Below, piece after piece: positions 7,786 through 16,090 of a stretch of DNA of 64,000 nucleotides. The translations under genes were made by a program, and so were the position numbers. Position 1 is the first letter of the stretch. The number at the start of each line of letters is the position of its first letter. Below the pieces are notes generated by a model. It saw nothing but the letters and a program-made list of their open reading frames with translations, was not told the DNA's origin and did not search any database. Source of the DNA: Constrictibacter sp. MBR-5 (lineage in GTDB: Bacteria > Pseudomonadota > Alphaproteobacteria > JAJUGE01); the NCBI RefSeq assembly GCF_040549485.1, contig NZ_JBEPTK010000008.1, forward strand, positions 155,553 to 219,552. Reading direction: 5' to 3'.

Positions 7786-8211
7786 ATGGCGATGATAATG
7801 GTCGGCCACGGCATCGTGATCGACGACGCCGAAATTGAAGAGGCGTTCGTCCGCGCCTCGGGCCCAGGTGGGCAGAACGTGAACAAGGTGTCGACGGCGG
7901 TACAGTTGCGCTTCGACGTGCGCCGCTCGCCCAACCTGCCCGAAGCAGTCCGGGCGCGCCTGGAACGGCTGGCAGGCCAGCGGCTTACCCAGGACGGCGT
8001 GCTGATCATCGGCGCCCAGCGCTTCCGCAGCCTCGAACGTAACCGCGACGATGCCCGGGAGCGCCTCTTCGACCTCATCCGGCGCGCCGCGATCCCGCCG
8101 ACGCCGCGCCGGCCGACCCGCCCGACACTCGGCTCGAAGAAGCGACGGCTCGAGGGCAAGGCGAAGCGCGCGACGGTCAAGGGGATGCGGCGGAACCCGC
8201 CGACCGACTGA
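7786..8211 (+). CDS. arfB: Alternative ribosome-rescue factor ArfB (peptidyl-tRNA hydrolase)
   Basis: A 141-residue protein that releases nascent chains from ribosomes stalled without a stop codon. The catalytic GGQ motif lies in RASGPGGQNVNKVSTAVQLR. The basic C-terminal tail (GSKKRRLEGKAKRATVKGMR) is the part that inserts into the empty mRNA channel. ATG 7786 is preceded by GGGAG five bases away; an upstream in-frame ATG at 7726 lacks this. The stop codon directly abuts the stop of the convergent esterase gene with no spacer. Confidence 0.93.
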   Translation: MAMIMVGHGIVIDDAEIEEAFVRASGPGGQNVNKVSTAVQLRFDVRRSPNLPEAVRARLERLAGQRLTQDGVLIIGAQRFRSLERNRDDARERLFDLIRRAAIPPTPRRPTRPTLGSKKRRLEGKAKRATVKGMRRNPPTD

Positions 8212-9333
8212 TTATCGGGCCGAGACGGCCCCACCGAGGAACCAGCGCAGGACCGGTCCGGTCTGATCCGTCGCGAAACAGTGCGGCAGGTCGGCGATCT
8301 CGCGATGCACGACGTCGGCGCCGGCGCGGCGGAGCGCCTCGGCGGCACCGTGCGCCACCTCCGGCGGAAACATCCAGTCCTGCGCCCCGTGCACGATATG
8401 CACCGGCAACCCACGCAGGCGCTGCGCATCGGCGAACTCGACCAGCAGCGGATGGAAGCTGGCGGAGAAGGGCGCCAGGTGCGTGAACGGCGTCCCGCCC
8501 TGCAACCCGGTCACCCAGCAGAAGGTGCCGCCGTCGCTCATGCCGGTCAGCAGCACGCGGCGCCCATCGAACGGCCGGCGGACGCGGACCTCGCCGAGGA
8601 TGCGCAGCAGGTTCGGCGTGTCCGCGTCCGCCCCCTGCAGCGCCCAGGTGGCGCCGGTCGCTGTCGGCGCGACGAGGATGCACCCCGCCGCCCGCGCGGC
8701 CGGCAGCCAGTTCCACAGGAAGACGCTGCCGTGCCCCCGGCCGCCGTGCAGCGCCACCACCAACGGCGCCGGCGCCGCACCGTCCGCCACGGCCGGCAGG
8801 AACAGAGAATAGCCGCCGCGCGTGCCGCGGACATTGTCGACGTGCAGGACCTCGGCACCGCCGCCTGTCGCCTCCGCTCCATCGATCCGGTCGAGCAACG
8901 CCTCGTCGCCACGGCCGGCATCGTCGAGGAAGAACCGACTCACGACCGGGGAGACGCGAACGAGCGGCCAGAGCGCGTCGCAGGCTTCGGCGTAGTAGCG
9001 CAGGCTTCGCCACGCCGACCCGGTATCACCCGTCTCGCCCGCGACACGCAGCCCCTCAAGCCCGCGGACAGTCGCGCCCGCCGCACGCTCCAGGCCAGTA
9101 CGCAGCCAGTGCAGCCGCGCCGGCCAGCGCGGGGCATGCAGTCCCGCGAGAGCATCGCGCACGGGGGCGTCCGTCCGCGCAACAGCTGCCGCAACGGACG
9201 CGAGATGCAGCGGATGGAGATGCCGCGCCGCGAAGCGGAGCGCATCCAGTGCATCCAGCAGCGGCGGCACCAGCGCCTCGATCGCCGACGCCAGTCCCTC
9301 GCCTCCGTCGGATTCCGCGTCGTCGCCGCTCAT
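8212..9333 (-). CDS. Alpha/beta-hydrolase, phospholipase/carboxylesterase type
   Basis: A 373-residue protein. Residues ~1-165 are a helical region with no recognised domain. Residues ~170-373 form an alpha/beta-hydrolase with the first strand PLVVALHGGRGHGSVFLWNW, nucleophile elbow GMSDGG (G-x-S-x-G), an acid-loop region PVHIVHGAQDWMFPP and catalytic histidine in DLPHCFA. This layout fits predicted esterases of the phospholipase/carboxylesterase or PHB-depolymerase-like group. No signal peptide is seen, so it is probably cytosolic. Start 9333 is the first ATG of the coherent protein. Reading frame continues upstream but as antisense to the YihY gene. Confidence 0.75.
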   Translation of the reverse strand: MSGDDAESDGGEGLASAIEALVPPLLDALDALRFAARHLHPLHLASVAAAVARTDAPVRDALAGLHAPRWPARLHWLRTGLERAAGATVRGLEGLRVAGETGDTGSAWRSLRYYAEACDALWPLVRVSPVVSRFFLDDAGRGDEALLDRIDGAEATGGGAEVLHVDNVRGTRGGYSLFLPAVADGAAPAPLVVALHGGRGHGSVFLWNWLPAARAAGCILVAPTATGATWALQGADADTPNLLRILGEVRVRRPFDGRRVLLTGMSDGGTFCWVTGLQGGTPFTHLAPFSASFHPLLVEFADAQRLRGLPVHIVHGAQDWMFPPEVAHGAAEALRRAGADVVHREIADLPHCFATDQTGPVLRWFLGGAVSAR

Positions 9334-9465
9334 CCTCCGCTCCGTCCGCGTGCCTCGACGATGCAGAGTTGCAGCACCCTCGATCCTTCGCAAGGCGATG
9401 GCGGCGGAACCGGCTGCCCGTCCCCGGCGTTGCGCCGCGAGGACATAGACCAGCCGGATCCGCCA

Positions 9466-10533
9466 GTGACTATCGGGACGATCGCCAAACTGCTGCTCCT
9501 CGCCGGGAGCACCTACGTCTTCGCGGCGAGCCGCGGTGGCCGCCACGACCGCCCGCAGGACGGCGACGCTCTGCCTGCAGCAGCGCACGAGACAGGGCGC
9601 GGACGCCGGGCCGATGCGCCCAGCCAGATCAGCGCACGCGGCTGGCGGGACGTGGTCATGCGCGTCTACAACGAGACTTTCGACGACAATCTCTGGGTGC
9701 TCGCGGCCGGCGTCGCCTTCTATTGCCTGCTCTCGCTCTTCCCTGCGATCGCCGCCACCGTCTCGATCTATGGCATGGTGGCCGACGTCGGGACCATCGA
9801 GCAGCATCTGATCGCACTCGGATCGGTGATGCCCGGCGAAGCGCAGAGCATCGTCGAGGGCCAAGTGCGCGCCGTCGCGGAGAGTTCCAGCACGGCCCTC
9901 GGCTTCGGCGCCGCGCTCACGCTCGGCTTCGCGATCTGGAGTGCGGCGAGCGCGGTCAAGGCATTGATGGCCGGGCTGACCCTCGCCTACGACGAGACCG
10001 AGAGGCGCAGCTTCCTCTGGTACAACGTCGTGGCGCTCGCCCTGACGGTTGGTGCGATCCTCTTCCTGCTGGTCAGCCTGGGCGCGATCGTCGTGCTTCC
10101 CACCGTATTCGCCTTCGTCGGCCTGGGCGCGACGGCAGAGGCCGTGGTGGGCTTCCTGCGCTGGCCGGCACTCGCCGTCCTCGTCATGGTCGCGTTGGCT
10201 GCCTTCTATCGCTACGCCCCCTGCCGCAGCCGCCCCCGGTGGCGCTGGGTCAGCTGGGGCTCCGTGCTCGCCACCGCGACCTGGCTCGCCGCCTCGGCCG
10301 GCTTCTCCTGGTACGTCAGCAATTTCGGCAGCTACAACGAAACCTACGGCACGCTCGGTGCCGTGGTGATCCTGCTGATGTGGTTCTACCTCACCGCCTA
10401 CATCGTGCTGATCGGCGCCGAGTTGAACGCCGAGATGGAGCATCAGACGGTCCGCGACACCACCGACCCGCCGGAGGAGGCGCTGGGCCGCCGCGGCGCC
10501 TATGTGGCGGACACCGTCGGCGAGCGCTCCTGA
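9466..10533 (+). CDS. YihY/BrkB family inner-membrane protein
   Basis: About 355 residues with six predicted membrane helices. The first is typical of the family: WVLAAGVAFYCLLSLFPAI, followed by SIYGMVADVG. Later helices include ALGFGAALTLGFAIWSAA and TLGAVVILLMWFYLTAYIVL, ending IGAELNAEMEH, the usual YihY C-terminal signature. The function of the family is not settled; it has been wrongly called ribonuclease BN. The start is uncertain: GTG 9466 gives a compact N-terminus, while ATG 9361 would add 35 polar residues. It is divergent from the esterase gene. Confidence 0.82.
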   Translation: MTIGTIAKLLLLAGSTYVFAASRGGRHDRPQDGDALPAAAHETGRGRRADAPSQISARGWRDVVMRVYNETFDDNLWVLAAGVAFYCLLSLFPAIAATVSIYGMVADVGTIEQHLIALGSVMPGEAQSIVEGQVRAVAESSSTALGFGAALTLGFAIWSAASAVKALMAGLTLAYDETERRSFLWYNVVALALTVGAILFLLVSLGAIVVLPTVFAFVGLGATAEAVVGFLRWPALAVLVMVALAAFYRYAPCRSRPRWRWVSWGSVLATATWLAASAGFSWYVSNFGSYNETYGTLGAVVILLMWFYLTAYIVLIGAELNAEMEHQTVRDTTDPPEEALGRRGAYVADTVGERS

Positions 10534-10607
10534 CGCCAAGGCCTGGACCGCCTGCCGCATTGCGATAGTCTTGTGCAAAGGCAACCGCGATCACGGCGGA
10601 GACCAGC

Positions 10608-11948
10608 ATGACGGACTCACCCGGCACGGCATTCCTGGACGCCGTCAACGGCCAGATCGCGAGCATGTCCGACGCCTGCACGCGATGCGGAAAATGTGTC
10701 GAGGCCTGTCCGATGGTCGAACCGGCAGGGCTGAACCCGGCCGACGGGCCGGCGATCGTGGAGGGGATGCTCGACCTCCTGGCCGGGGGCGAAGGGACGC
10801 CCGACGCGGAACGCTGGGCACAGGTCTGCACCAACAGCGGCCGCTGCATGACGGCCTGCGACTATGGCGTGAACCCGCGCCTGCTGGTCAACATGGCGCG
10901 CATCGCCTCGCGGGCAAAGCAGGGCGAGGCGGTCGTCCGACGCGACGCGCACGCGTTCTTCGGCACCATGAGCCGCAGCACGCGGGTTATCTCGCGTCTG
11001 CAGCTGGCGCCCGAGGTGATCGAGAAGATCAATCCGCCGGTAAAGCCGGCCGGAGAATATTCCGCCACGCCGCCCGACATTGTCTTCTACACGGGCTGCA
11101 ATGTCATCAAGACCCCGCACATCGCGCTGCTCGTCCTCGACACGCTCGATGCCCTGAAGGTCAGTTACGAGGTGATGGGCGGCGTGCCGACCTGCTGCGG
11201 CATCCAGCAGTTCAAACAGGGCGACGGCAAGACGGCCGGTCGTGTCGGCTACAACACGATCGAACGCCTCAGCCGCCCCGGCGCGTCGAAGGTCGTGTCC
11301 TGGTGCCCGAGCTGCCAGATCCAGATCGGCGAAGTGGCGCTGCCCGCCTACAAGGACTCATATGGCGCGACGCCGTTCGACCTCAGCCCGATCACCGAGT
11401 TCTTCGCCGATCGCCTCGACGACCTGCGTCCGCTCCTGAAGCATCCGGTGCGCAAGCGGGTCGCGCTGCAGGAACGTGCCGCCCTGCCACGGGTGACCGC
11501 CGCGGTGAAGACACTGCTCGGCGCCATTCCGGAGCTCGAGGTGGTCGACCTCGACGTGCCCGTGGTCAGCACCCAGGCGAGCCACCTGTCGATCCTGCCC
11601 GCGTTCAAGGCCGATCTCCGCCGTCGCGAGTTCGAGGCCGCCGCCGCCGCCGGCGTCACGACCTTCGCCTCGATCTTCCACGGCTGCCACCGCGAGCTCG
11701 TTCAGTTCCAGCCCCAGGTGGAATTCGAGCTCCTGAACTTCATGGAGCTGATCGGCGAGAGCATGGGGCTGCACATCCCCGACCTCTACAAGCGCCTCGC
11801 GCTCATGAAGGACGTAGACGCCGTCATCGCCGACACGGCGGACCTGATCGCGGCACACCGCCTCGACCTGGACACCGTCCGCGAAGTGGTGGCACTCGAC
11901 ATGTTCAGCGGTTCACCAGCAAAACCGGCGCCGGTGGCAGGCGCCTGA
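10608..11948 (+). CDS. Heterodisulfide-reductase-type Fe-S oxidoreductase (two CCG domains)
   Basis: A 446-residue protein. A [4Fe-4S] ferredoxin motif CTRCGKCVEACP lies near residue 24. A second cluster site is degenerate (CTNSGRCMTACD), with the second cysteine replaced by serine. Two cysteine-rich CCG-type domains follow: YTGCN with PTCCG and SWCPSC, then FHGCHR near the C-terminus. These domains occur in HdrD/GlpC/LldE-like subunits that pass electrons from reduced substrates to quinone or disulfides. No flavin or membrane partner is encoded next to it, so the donor is unknown. It is likely cytosolic. Confidence 0.8.
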   Translation: MTDSPGTAFLDAVNGQIASMSDACTRCGKCVEACPMVEPAGLNPADGPAIVEGMLDLLAGGEGTPDAERWAQVCTNSGRCMTACDYGVNPRLLVNMARIASRAKQGEAVVRRDAHAFFGTMSRSTRVISRLQLAPEVIEKINPPVKPAGEYSATPPDIVFYTGCNVIKTPHIALLVLDTLDALKVSYEVMGGVPTCCGIQQFKQGDGKTAGRVGYNTIERLSRPGASKVVSWCPSCQIQIGEVALPAYKDSYGATPFDLSPITEFFADRLDDLRPLLKHPVRKRVALQERAALPRVTAAVKTLLGAIPELEVVDLDVPVVSTQASHLSILPAFKADLRRREFEAAAAAGVTTFASIFHGCHRELVQFQPQVEFELLNFMELIGESMGLHIPDLYKRLALMKDVDAVIADTADLIAAHRLDLDTVREVVALDMFSGSPAKPAPVAGA

Positions 11949-11975
11949 TCTCCAGGCGGCCGCCGACGACCGCCG

Positions 11976-12212
11976 TCAGTCGCAGCTGAACACGGCAACG
12001 TGCTGCCCGTCCTGCTTGCCCACATGCCGAAGCTGCGCCGCCCGTCCCTGGGAGGCGCAGTGGCGCGTGGCGGCATCGGTCGCCGTCTCCAGCTGGTCGC
12101 CCTCGTATATGTAGCTGATGCCGGTCGGTGTGGGCGTCAGCGCCTTGGGCGGCGCGCTGCTGCACCCCGCCAGCGCCAGCAGCGCAACCGTCAGAGCAGA
12201 AGCCGTTCGCAT
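11976..12212 (-). CDS. Small predicted lipoprotein
   Basis: A 78-residue product with signal peptide MRTASALTVALLALAGC, where LAGC is a clear lipobox, so it should be lipidated at Cys17. The mature part (~60 residues) contains a further cysteine pair position (HCASQG and the terminal FSCD), which could form a disulfide. AAGGAACAGG precedes the ATG. No known domain is recognised. It converges on the Fe-S protein gene. Confidence 0.78.
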   Translation of the reverse strand: MRTASALTVALLALAGCSSAPPKALTPTPTGISYIYEGDQLETATDAATRHCASQGRAAQLRHVGKQDGQHVAVFSCD

Positions 12213-12319
12213 ATCCTGTTCCTTGCGGGAGACGATCCTCGGACGCTAACCGCGCCCTGCGGCGGCAGCAAGGCAATCCGACGGGCAGACCCCGAGCGGA
12301 ACGCAGTGGGGCCGCTCCG

Positions 12320-12526
12320 TCACGCTCCCGATGCCAGCGCCATCTCTACGGCCGCCCGGCAGTGGATCTCGGTCGTCGAGAAGGTCGGCAGGTCCGTGTC
12401 GCCGGGACGGACGAGGAGCGGGATCTCGGTACAGCCGAGGCGCTCCTGCGTCATCAGGTTCAGCCGGCGGTAATAGTCCGCCGTCGACACCTAGCTCAGC
12501 CTGCCGATCACGCCGATCTTGCGCAT
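12320..12526 (-). pseudogene. Aspartate/glutamate racemase remnant (nonsense codon and internal deletion)
   Basis: Read leftward, the first 11 codons give MRKIGVIGRLS, then a TAG (12491-12493), then VSTADYYRRLNLMTQERLG. This is the N-terminus of the Asp/Glu racemase family, in which the stop replaces the conserved tryptophan of the GG-[LM]-S-W motif and one glycine is arginine. The frame then jumps directly to CTEIPLLVRPGDTDLPTFST and TEIHCRAAVEMAL, the C-terminal end of the same family. About 150 central residues including the first catalytic cysteine are missing. The gene is dead by both nonsense and deletion. Confidence 0.85.
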
Positions 12527-12622
12527 CTTTCCATCCGCCGTTCCGGGCTATGCTCGCACGCTCCCGATCTCTGGCACGGAAGATGCCGCGTGTCCGGCGG
12601 CTGGTCTACCGGATGGAGGAAG

Positions 12623-12795
12623 ATGGATGGGACGACGGGGCTCGCGGCGCTGACGGCGCGGGTGCGGCACGACCTGGAACTCACGCGCCATCCGCACCTC
12701 GCCTGGATGAACTGGAGGTCGCTCGGCGCCTACGACGTGGCCCAGTTCGATCTCGCCGAGGTCGATCGCGGCAAGCGAGGTCGATCGCGGCAAGT
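12623..12795 (+). pseudogene. Possible gene remnant (flavoprotein-like N-terminus)
   Basis: From ATG 12623 the frame reads GLAALTARVRHDLELTRHPH, then LAWMNWRSLGAYDVAQFDLA. This resembles the N-terminal extension of some FAD/NAD(P)-binding proteins but never reaches a Rossmann motif. The sequence collapses at a 19-base duplication (GAGGTCGATCGCGGCAAGC at 12758-12776 and again at 12777-12795) and runs into the desaturase gene on the other strand. The family assignment is weak; remnant status is inferred from the loss of any domain. Confidence 0.35.
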
Positions 12796-12818
12796 AAGCG
12801 GCATTCCGCCCCGAAGTC

Positions 12819-13844
12819 TCAGGGCGAGATCGGCCGCCCCGCCGCCCGGAACGAGACCATCCGCTTCAGGTCCTCGTCCCACAGCGCGTAGCGCGAGCCG
12901 GCGACCGCCTCCCAGAAGCTCAGCTCCGGCGCGCGCTGCAGGTCCGCCAGCGTGTCGTGGCATTCCTGCAGGCGATAGTTCGGAATGCGCGGGTTCAGAT
13001 GATGCACGTGGTGCAGCCCGATATTGCCCGTCAGCCAGCGCAGCAGGCGCGGCAGCCGGAGATGCGAGCTGCCGGCGATCGAGGCTTCGCCGTAGGACCA
13101 GTCCGTCGCCCGCGCCCACAGCGTGTGCTCGAAGCGATGCTGGACGGAGAACAGCCACACGCCGATGACCGCGGCGATGCAGATGATCGGCAGCTGAACC
13201 ATGAGCACGCGCTCGAAACCGAGGAAGAATCCCAGAACGAGGATCAGAGCCGCCACCGCGAGGTCCGTCAGATAGACGCTGCGCCGCTCCTTGCGCCACG
13301 CCTTCGGCGTGTCGAACGGCACCCGGTAGAGCAGCAGGAAGACGAGCGGCGGAATCAGCAGCAGCGACACCGCCGGATGGCGCAGCAGCCGATACTTGAA
13401 CCGTTCCATGCGCGACAGCGCGCGGTACTCGGTCACGGTCAGGCAGTCGGAGTAGATGTCGGCGCCGCTGGTCCGCCGGTCGAGATTGTTCCAGTTGGCG
13501 TGGTGCCCCGCATGCTGCCGCCGCCAGGCCGCATAGGGCGTGAAGGTGACGAGGCTGCACACCGCACCGGTCAGCCGGTTGGCGCGCGCCGAGGCGAAGA
13601 AGGAGCCGTGGCCGCAATCATGCTGGATGATGAAGATCCGTACAACGAAGGCCGCCGCGACGCCCCACAGCGGCGCCGCGACCCAGAGCGGCAGGTCCGG
13701 CATCGCATAGAGGAATGCGCAGATCGCGACGAACGGCCCGAACGAGGTTGCGAGCTGGCCTATGCTGCGCAGGGTGGATGCGCGCTGATACGGGCCGGTG
13801 GCCAGTTTCAGCGCGCGGAAGTCTGCGGCTTGGGGCGTTTGCAT
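12819..13844 (-). CDS. Membrane fatty acid desaturase
   Basis: A 341-residue integral membrane di-iron enzyme inserting a double bond into acyl chains. The three histidine boxes are present and ordered: HDCGHGSFF (about residue 95), HAGHHANWNN (about 131) and HHVHHLNPRIPNYRL (about 285). Hydrophobic segments lie between them (for example PFVAICAFLYAMPDLPLWVA and VSLLLIPPLVFLLLYRV). Length is typical. It stands alone, facing the remnants at 12.3-12.8 kb, with its promoter side toward 13.85 kb. Regiospecificity cannot be read from the sequence. Confidence 0.9.
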   Translation of the reverse strand: MQTPQAADFRALKLATGPYQRASTLRSIGQLATSFGPFVAICAFLYAMPDLPLWVAAPLWGVAAAFVVRIFIIQHDCGHGSFFASARANRLTGAVCSLVTFTPYAAWRRQHAGHHANWNNLDRRTSGADIYSDCLTVTEYRALSRMERFKYRLLRHPAVSLLLIPPLVFLLLYRVPFDTPKAWRKERRSVYLTDLAVAALILVLGFFLGFERVLMVQLPIICIAAVIGVWLFSVQHRFEHTLWARATDWSYGEASIAGSSHLRLPRLLRWLTGNIGLHHVHHLNPRIPNYRLQECHDTLADLQRAPELSFWEAVAGSRYALWDEDLKRMVSFRAAGRPISP

Positions 13845-13943
13845 GAGGTAGAGATTGCTCTGCGGCGGACCGGCGGCAAATCACATTCGCCACGGCTCCC
13901 GACAGTTTCGCAAATCTGCAACAGGATATCTGAGGCTCCGTCT

Positions 13944-15158
13944 TCAGCTGTCGGGGCGGAGCTTCTTCGCTTCTTCCTCGGACGGCAGGTATTCCTTGCC
14001 GTCGTGATACTGCCAGTCGACCATCCGCGGCATGCCGTCGCCGACCGTCAGCGTGCCGACGAAGGTACCCATCGTGCTCTGCTGGTCGGCGGCACGCATC
14101 TCGATCGGGCCGAGCGGCGTGTCGAGTTCGAGCCCCCGCAGCGCGGCGGCGAGCTTTTCGGGGTCGGTACCGCCGGCCTTCTCGACCGCCTTGGCGATCA
14201 GCTTCAAGGTCGCGTAGCCGACCACCGAGCCGAGCCGCGGATAGTCGTCGAACTTGTCCATGTAGGCCTTGCGGAACACCTGGTGCTCCGGCGTCTCGAG
14301 GGCGTACCAGGGATAGCCCGTGACGATCCAGCCCTTCGGCGCCTCGTCCTTCAGCGGGTCGATCCATTCCGGTTCGCCGGACAGGACGCTGGCGACCGGG
14401 CGGCCCTCGAACAGGCCGCGCGTCTGGCCCTCGCGGACGAACTGCGCCAAGTCGCTGCCGAACAGGACGTTGAAGATCGCGTCCGGCTCCAGCCGCGCCA
14501 GCGCCTGGGTCGTGGCCCCGGCGTCGATCTTGAACAGCGCCGGCCACTGCTCGCCGATGAACTCGACGTCCGGCCGGCGCTCCTTGAGCAGCGCCTTGAA
14601 GGCCTCGACCGCCGACTTGCCGTACTCGTAGTTCGGCGCCACCGTCGCCCAGCGCTTCGCCGGCAGCTTCGCCGCCTGTTCGGCCAGCATCGCCGCCTGC
14701 ACATAGGTGCCGGGCCGCAGGCGGAAGGTGTAGGGATTGCCCTTCGACCAGGCGAGCGCGTCGGTCAACGGCTCGGCGGCGATGAAGACGATCCGGCGCT
14801 GGTTGGCGAAGTCAGCGACCGCGAGGCCGACATGGCTCAGCAGCGTGCCGGCCAGCACCTCGACCCGCTCGCGCGACACCAGTTCGTTGGCCACCGTCAC
14901 CGCGTCCGCCGGCTTGCCGCCGTCGTCGCGCGAGACGACCTCCATCGGCCGTCCGAGCACGCCGCCGGCGGCGTTGATCTCCTCCACGGCGAGTTGCCAC
15001 CCCTTGCGATAGGGGATCGAGAAGGCCGGCAGGCTGGTGTAGCTGTTCATGTCGCCGATGCGGATCGGATCAGCCGCCATGGCAACGGGAACGGCGGCCG
15101 GAACGACCAGCGCCAGCGTGGCCATCGCCGCACCGCAGGCGGCCAGGATGCGCAACAT
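13944..15158 (-). CDS. Periplasmic substrate-binding protein, branched-chain amino acid (Leu/Ile/Val-type) ABC family
   Basis: A 404-residue protein. Residues 1-29 are a signal peptide (ending PVAMA-AD). The mature protein begins DPIRIGDMNSYTSLPAFSIP and continues GWQLAVEEINAAGGVLGRPM, the classic opening of type I periplasmic binding proteins. Such proteins deliver amino acids, amides or aromatic acids to a membrane permease. No permease or ATPase gene lies beside it, so it is an orphan here. GGGGAG precedes ATG 15158. The ligand is unknown. Confidence 0.88.
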   Translation of the reverse strand: MLRILAACGAAMATLALVVPAAVPVAMAADPIRIGDMNSYTSLPAFSIPYRKGWQLAVEEINAAGGVLGRPMEVVSRDDGGKPADAVTVANELVSRERVEVLAGTLLSHVGLAVADFANQRRIVFIAAEPLTDALAWSKGNPYTFRLRPGTYVQAAMLAEQAAKLPAKRWATVAPNYEYGKSAVEAFKALLKERRPDVEFIGEQWPALFKIDAGATTQALARLEPDAIFNVLFGSDLAQFVREGQTRGLFEGRPVASVLSGEPEWIDPLKDEAPKGWIVTGYPWYALETPEHQVFRKAYMDKFDDYPRLGSVVGYATLKLIAKAVEKAGGTDPEKLAAALRGLELDTPLGPIEMRAADQQSTMGTFVGTLTVGDGMPRMVDWQYHDGKEYLPSEEEAKKLRPDS

Positions 15159-15400
15159 GTGAATCTCCCCGAGGGCGCCCGGTCGGGCGCATATGCTCAG
15201 ATGGAGCATAATACGGCATCCGGTACAACGGCCAGCCGCTGCGTGACCTATGCCGCATTTGCGTCGTTTATGATCCGAGCGAAGCCGCGCTTCGTATCAA
15301 TAAGCTTGCGCGCATGCACCGTTACCTGCCCGCTCGCATGATATAGGTTATGGGTGTTCCGCTCCGTGTCGGGCGGCACCATTCGGGTCCGGAGACGCGG

Positions 15401-16090
15401 ATGAGTACCAGCAGAAAGATCCTCCTCGTGGACGACGACGACGCGCTACGTGCGTCCCTCGCCGAGCAGTTGCAGCTGCACGAGGAGTTCATCACCGTCC
15501 AAGTCCCGACGGGAGCGGACGCCCTGGCGGCCGTGCGGAGCGATCATTTCGATGCGATCCTCCTCGACGTCGGCCTGCCGGACATGGACGGTCGCGAGGT
15601 CTGCCGGGTGATGCGCCGAAGCGGCGTCACCGCGCCCGTACTGATGCTGACCGGCGCCGCGGGCGACGCCGATACCATCCTCGGCCTCGATGCCGGCGCG
15701 AACGACTACATCACGAAGCCGTTTCGCATGAACATCCTGCTCGCCCGGCTGCGCGCCCATCTGCGCCAGCACGAGCAGAGCGAAGACGCCGTCTTCGCCA
15801 TCGGCCCGTACAGCTTCCGGCCGAGCGCCAAGACGCTGTCACGCGGCGAGAACGGCGCGAAGATCCGCCTGACCGAGAAGGAGGCGGCGATCCTGAAATA
15901 TCTCTACCGCGCGGGACGCCGCGTCGTGCCGCGCGAGACGCTGCTGCACGAGGTCTGGGGCTATCATCCCGAGGTCACGACCCACACGCTGGAGACGCAC
16001 GTCTACCGCCTGCGCCAGAAGATCGAGCGCGATCCCGCCCGCGCCGAGATGCTGGTCACCGAGCAGGGCGGCTACAAGCTGCTGCCCTGA
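15401..16090 (+). CDS. OmpR/PhoB-family response regulator
   Basis: A 229-residue two-domain regulator. The receiver domain (residues ~5-120) has acidic pocket DDDD, phosphoacceptor in LLDVGLPDMDG (about residue 55) and lysine in YITKPF. The winged-helix DNA-binding domain (residues ~130-229) ends VWGYHPEVTTHTLETHVYRL, then a YKLLP tail. It should bind DNA once phosphorylated by a histidine kinase. No kinase gene is adjacent, so the partner is elsewhere. Its last 19 bases overlap the end of the convergent MFS gene. Confidence 0.93.
   Translation: MSTSRKILLVDDDDALRASLAEQLQLHEEFITVQVPTGADALAAVRSDHFDAILLDVGLPDMDGREVCRVMRRSGVTAPVLMLTGAAGDADTILGLDAGANDYITKPFRMNILLARLRAHLRQHEQSEDAVFAIGPYSFRPSAKTLSRGENGAKIRLTEKEAAILKYLYRAGRRVVPRETLLHEVWGYHPEVTTHTLETHVYRLRQKIERDPARAEMLVTEQGGYKLLP

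Noticed and set aside
8212..10584. A 790-residue leftward frame covering the esterase and antisense to the YihY gene
   Set aside because: Only its C-terminal part (from 9333) looks like a protein family. The rest is antisense low-complexity, which is expected at high GC.
12957..15341. A 794-residue rightward frame
   Set aside because: Antisense to the desaturase and the binding protein; no family similarity.
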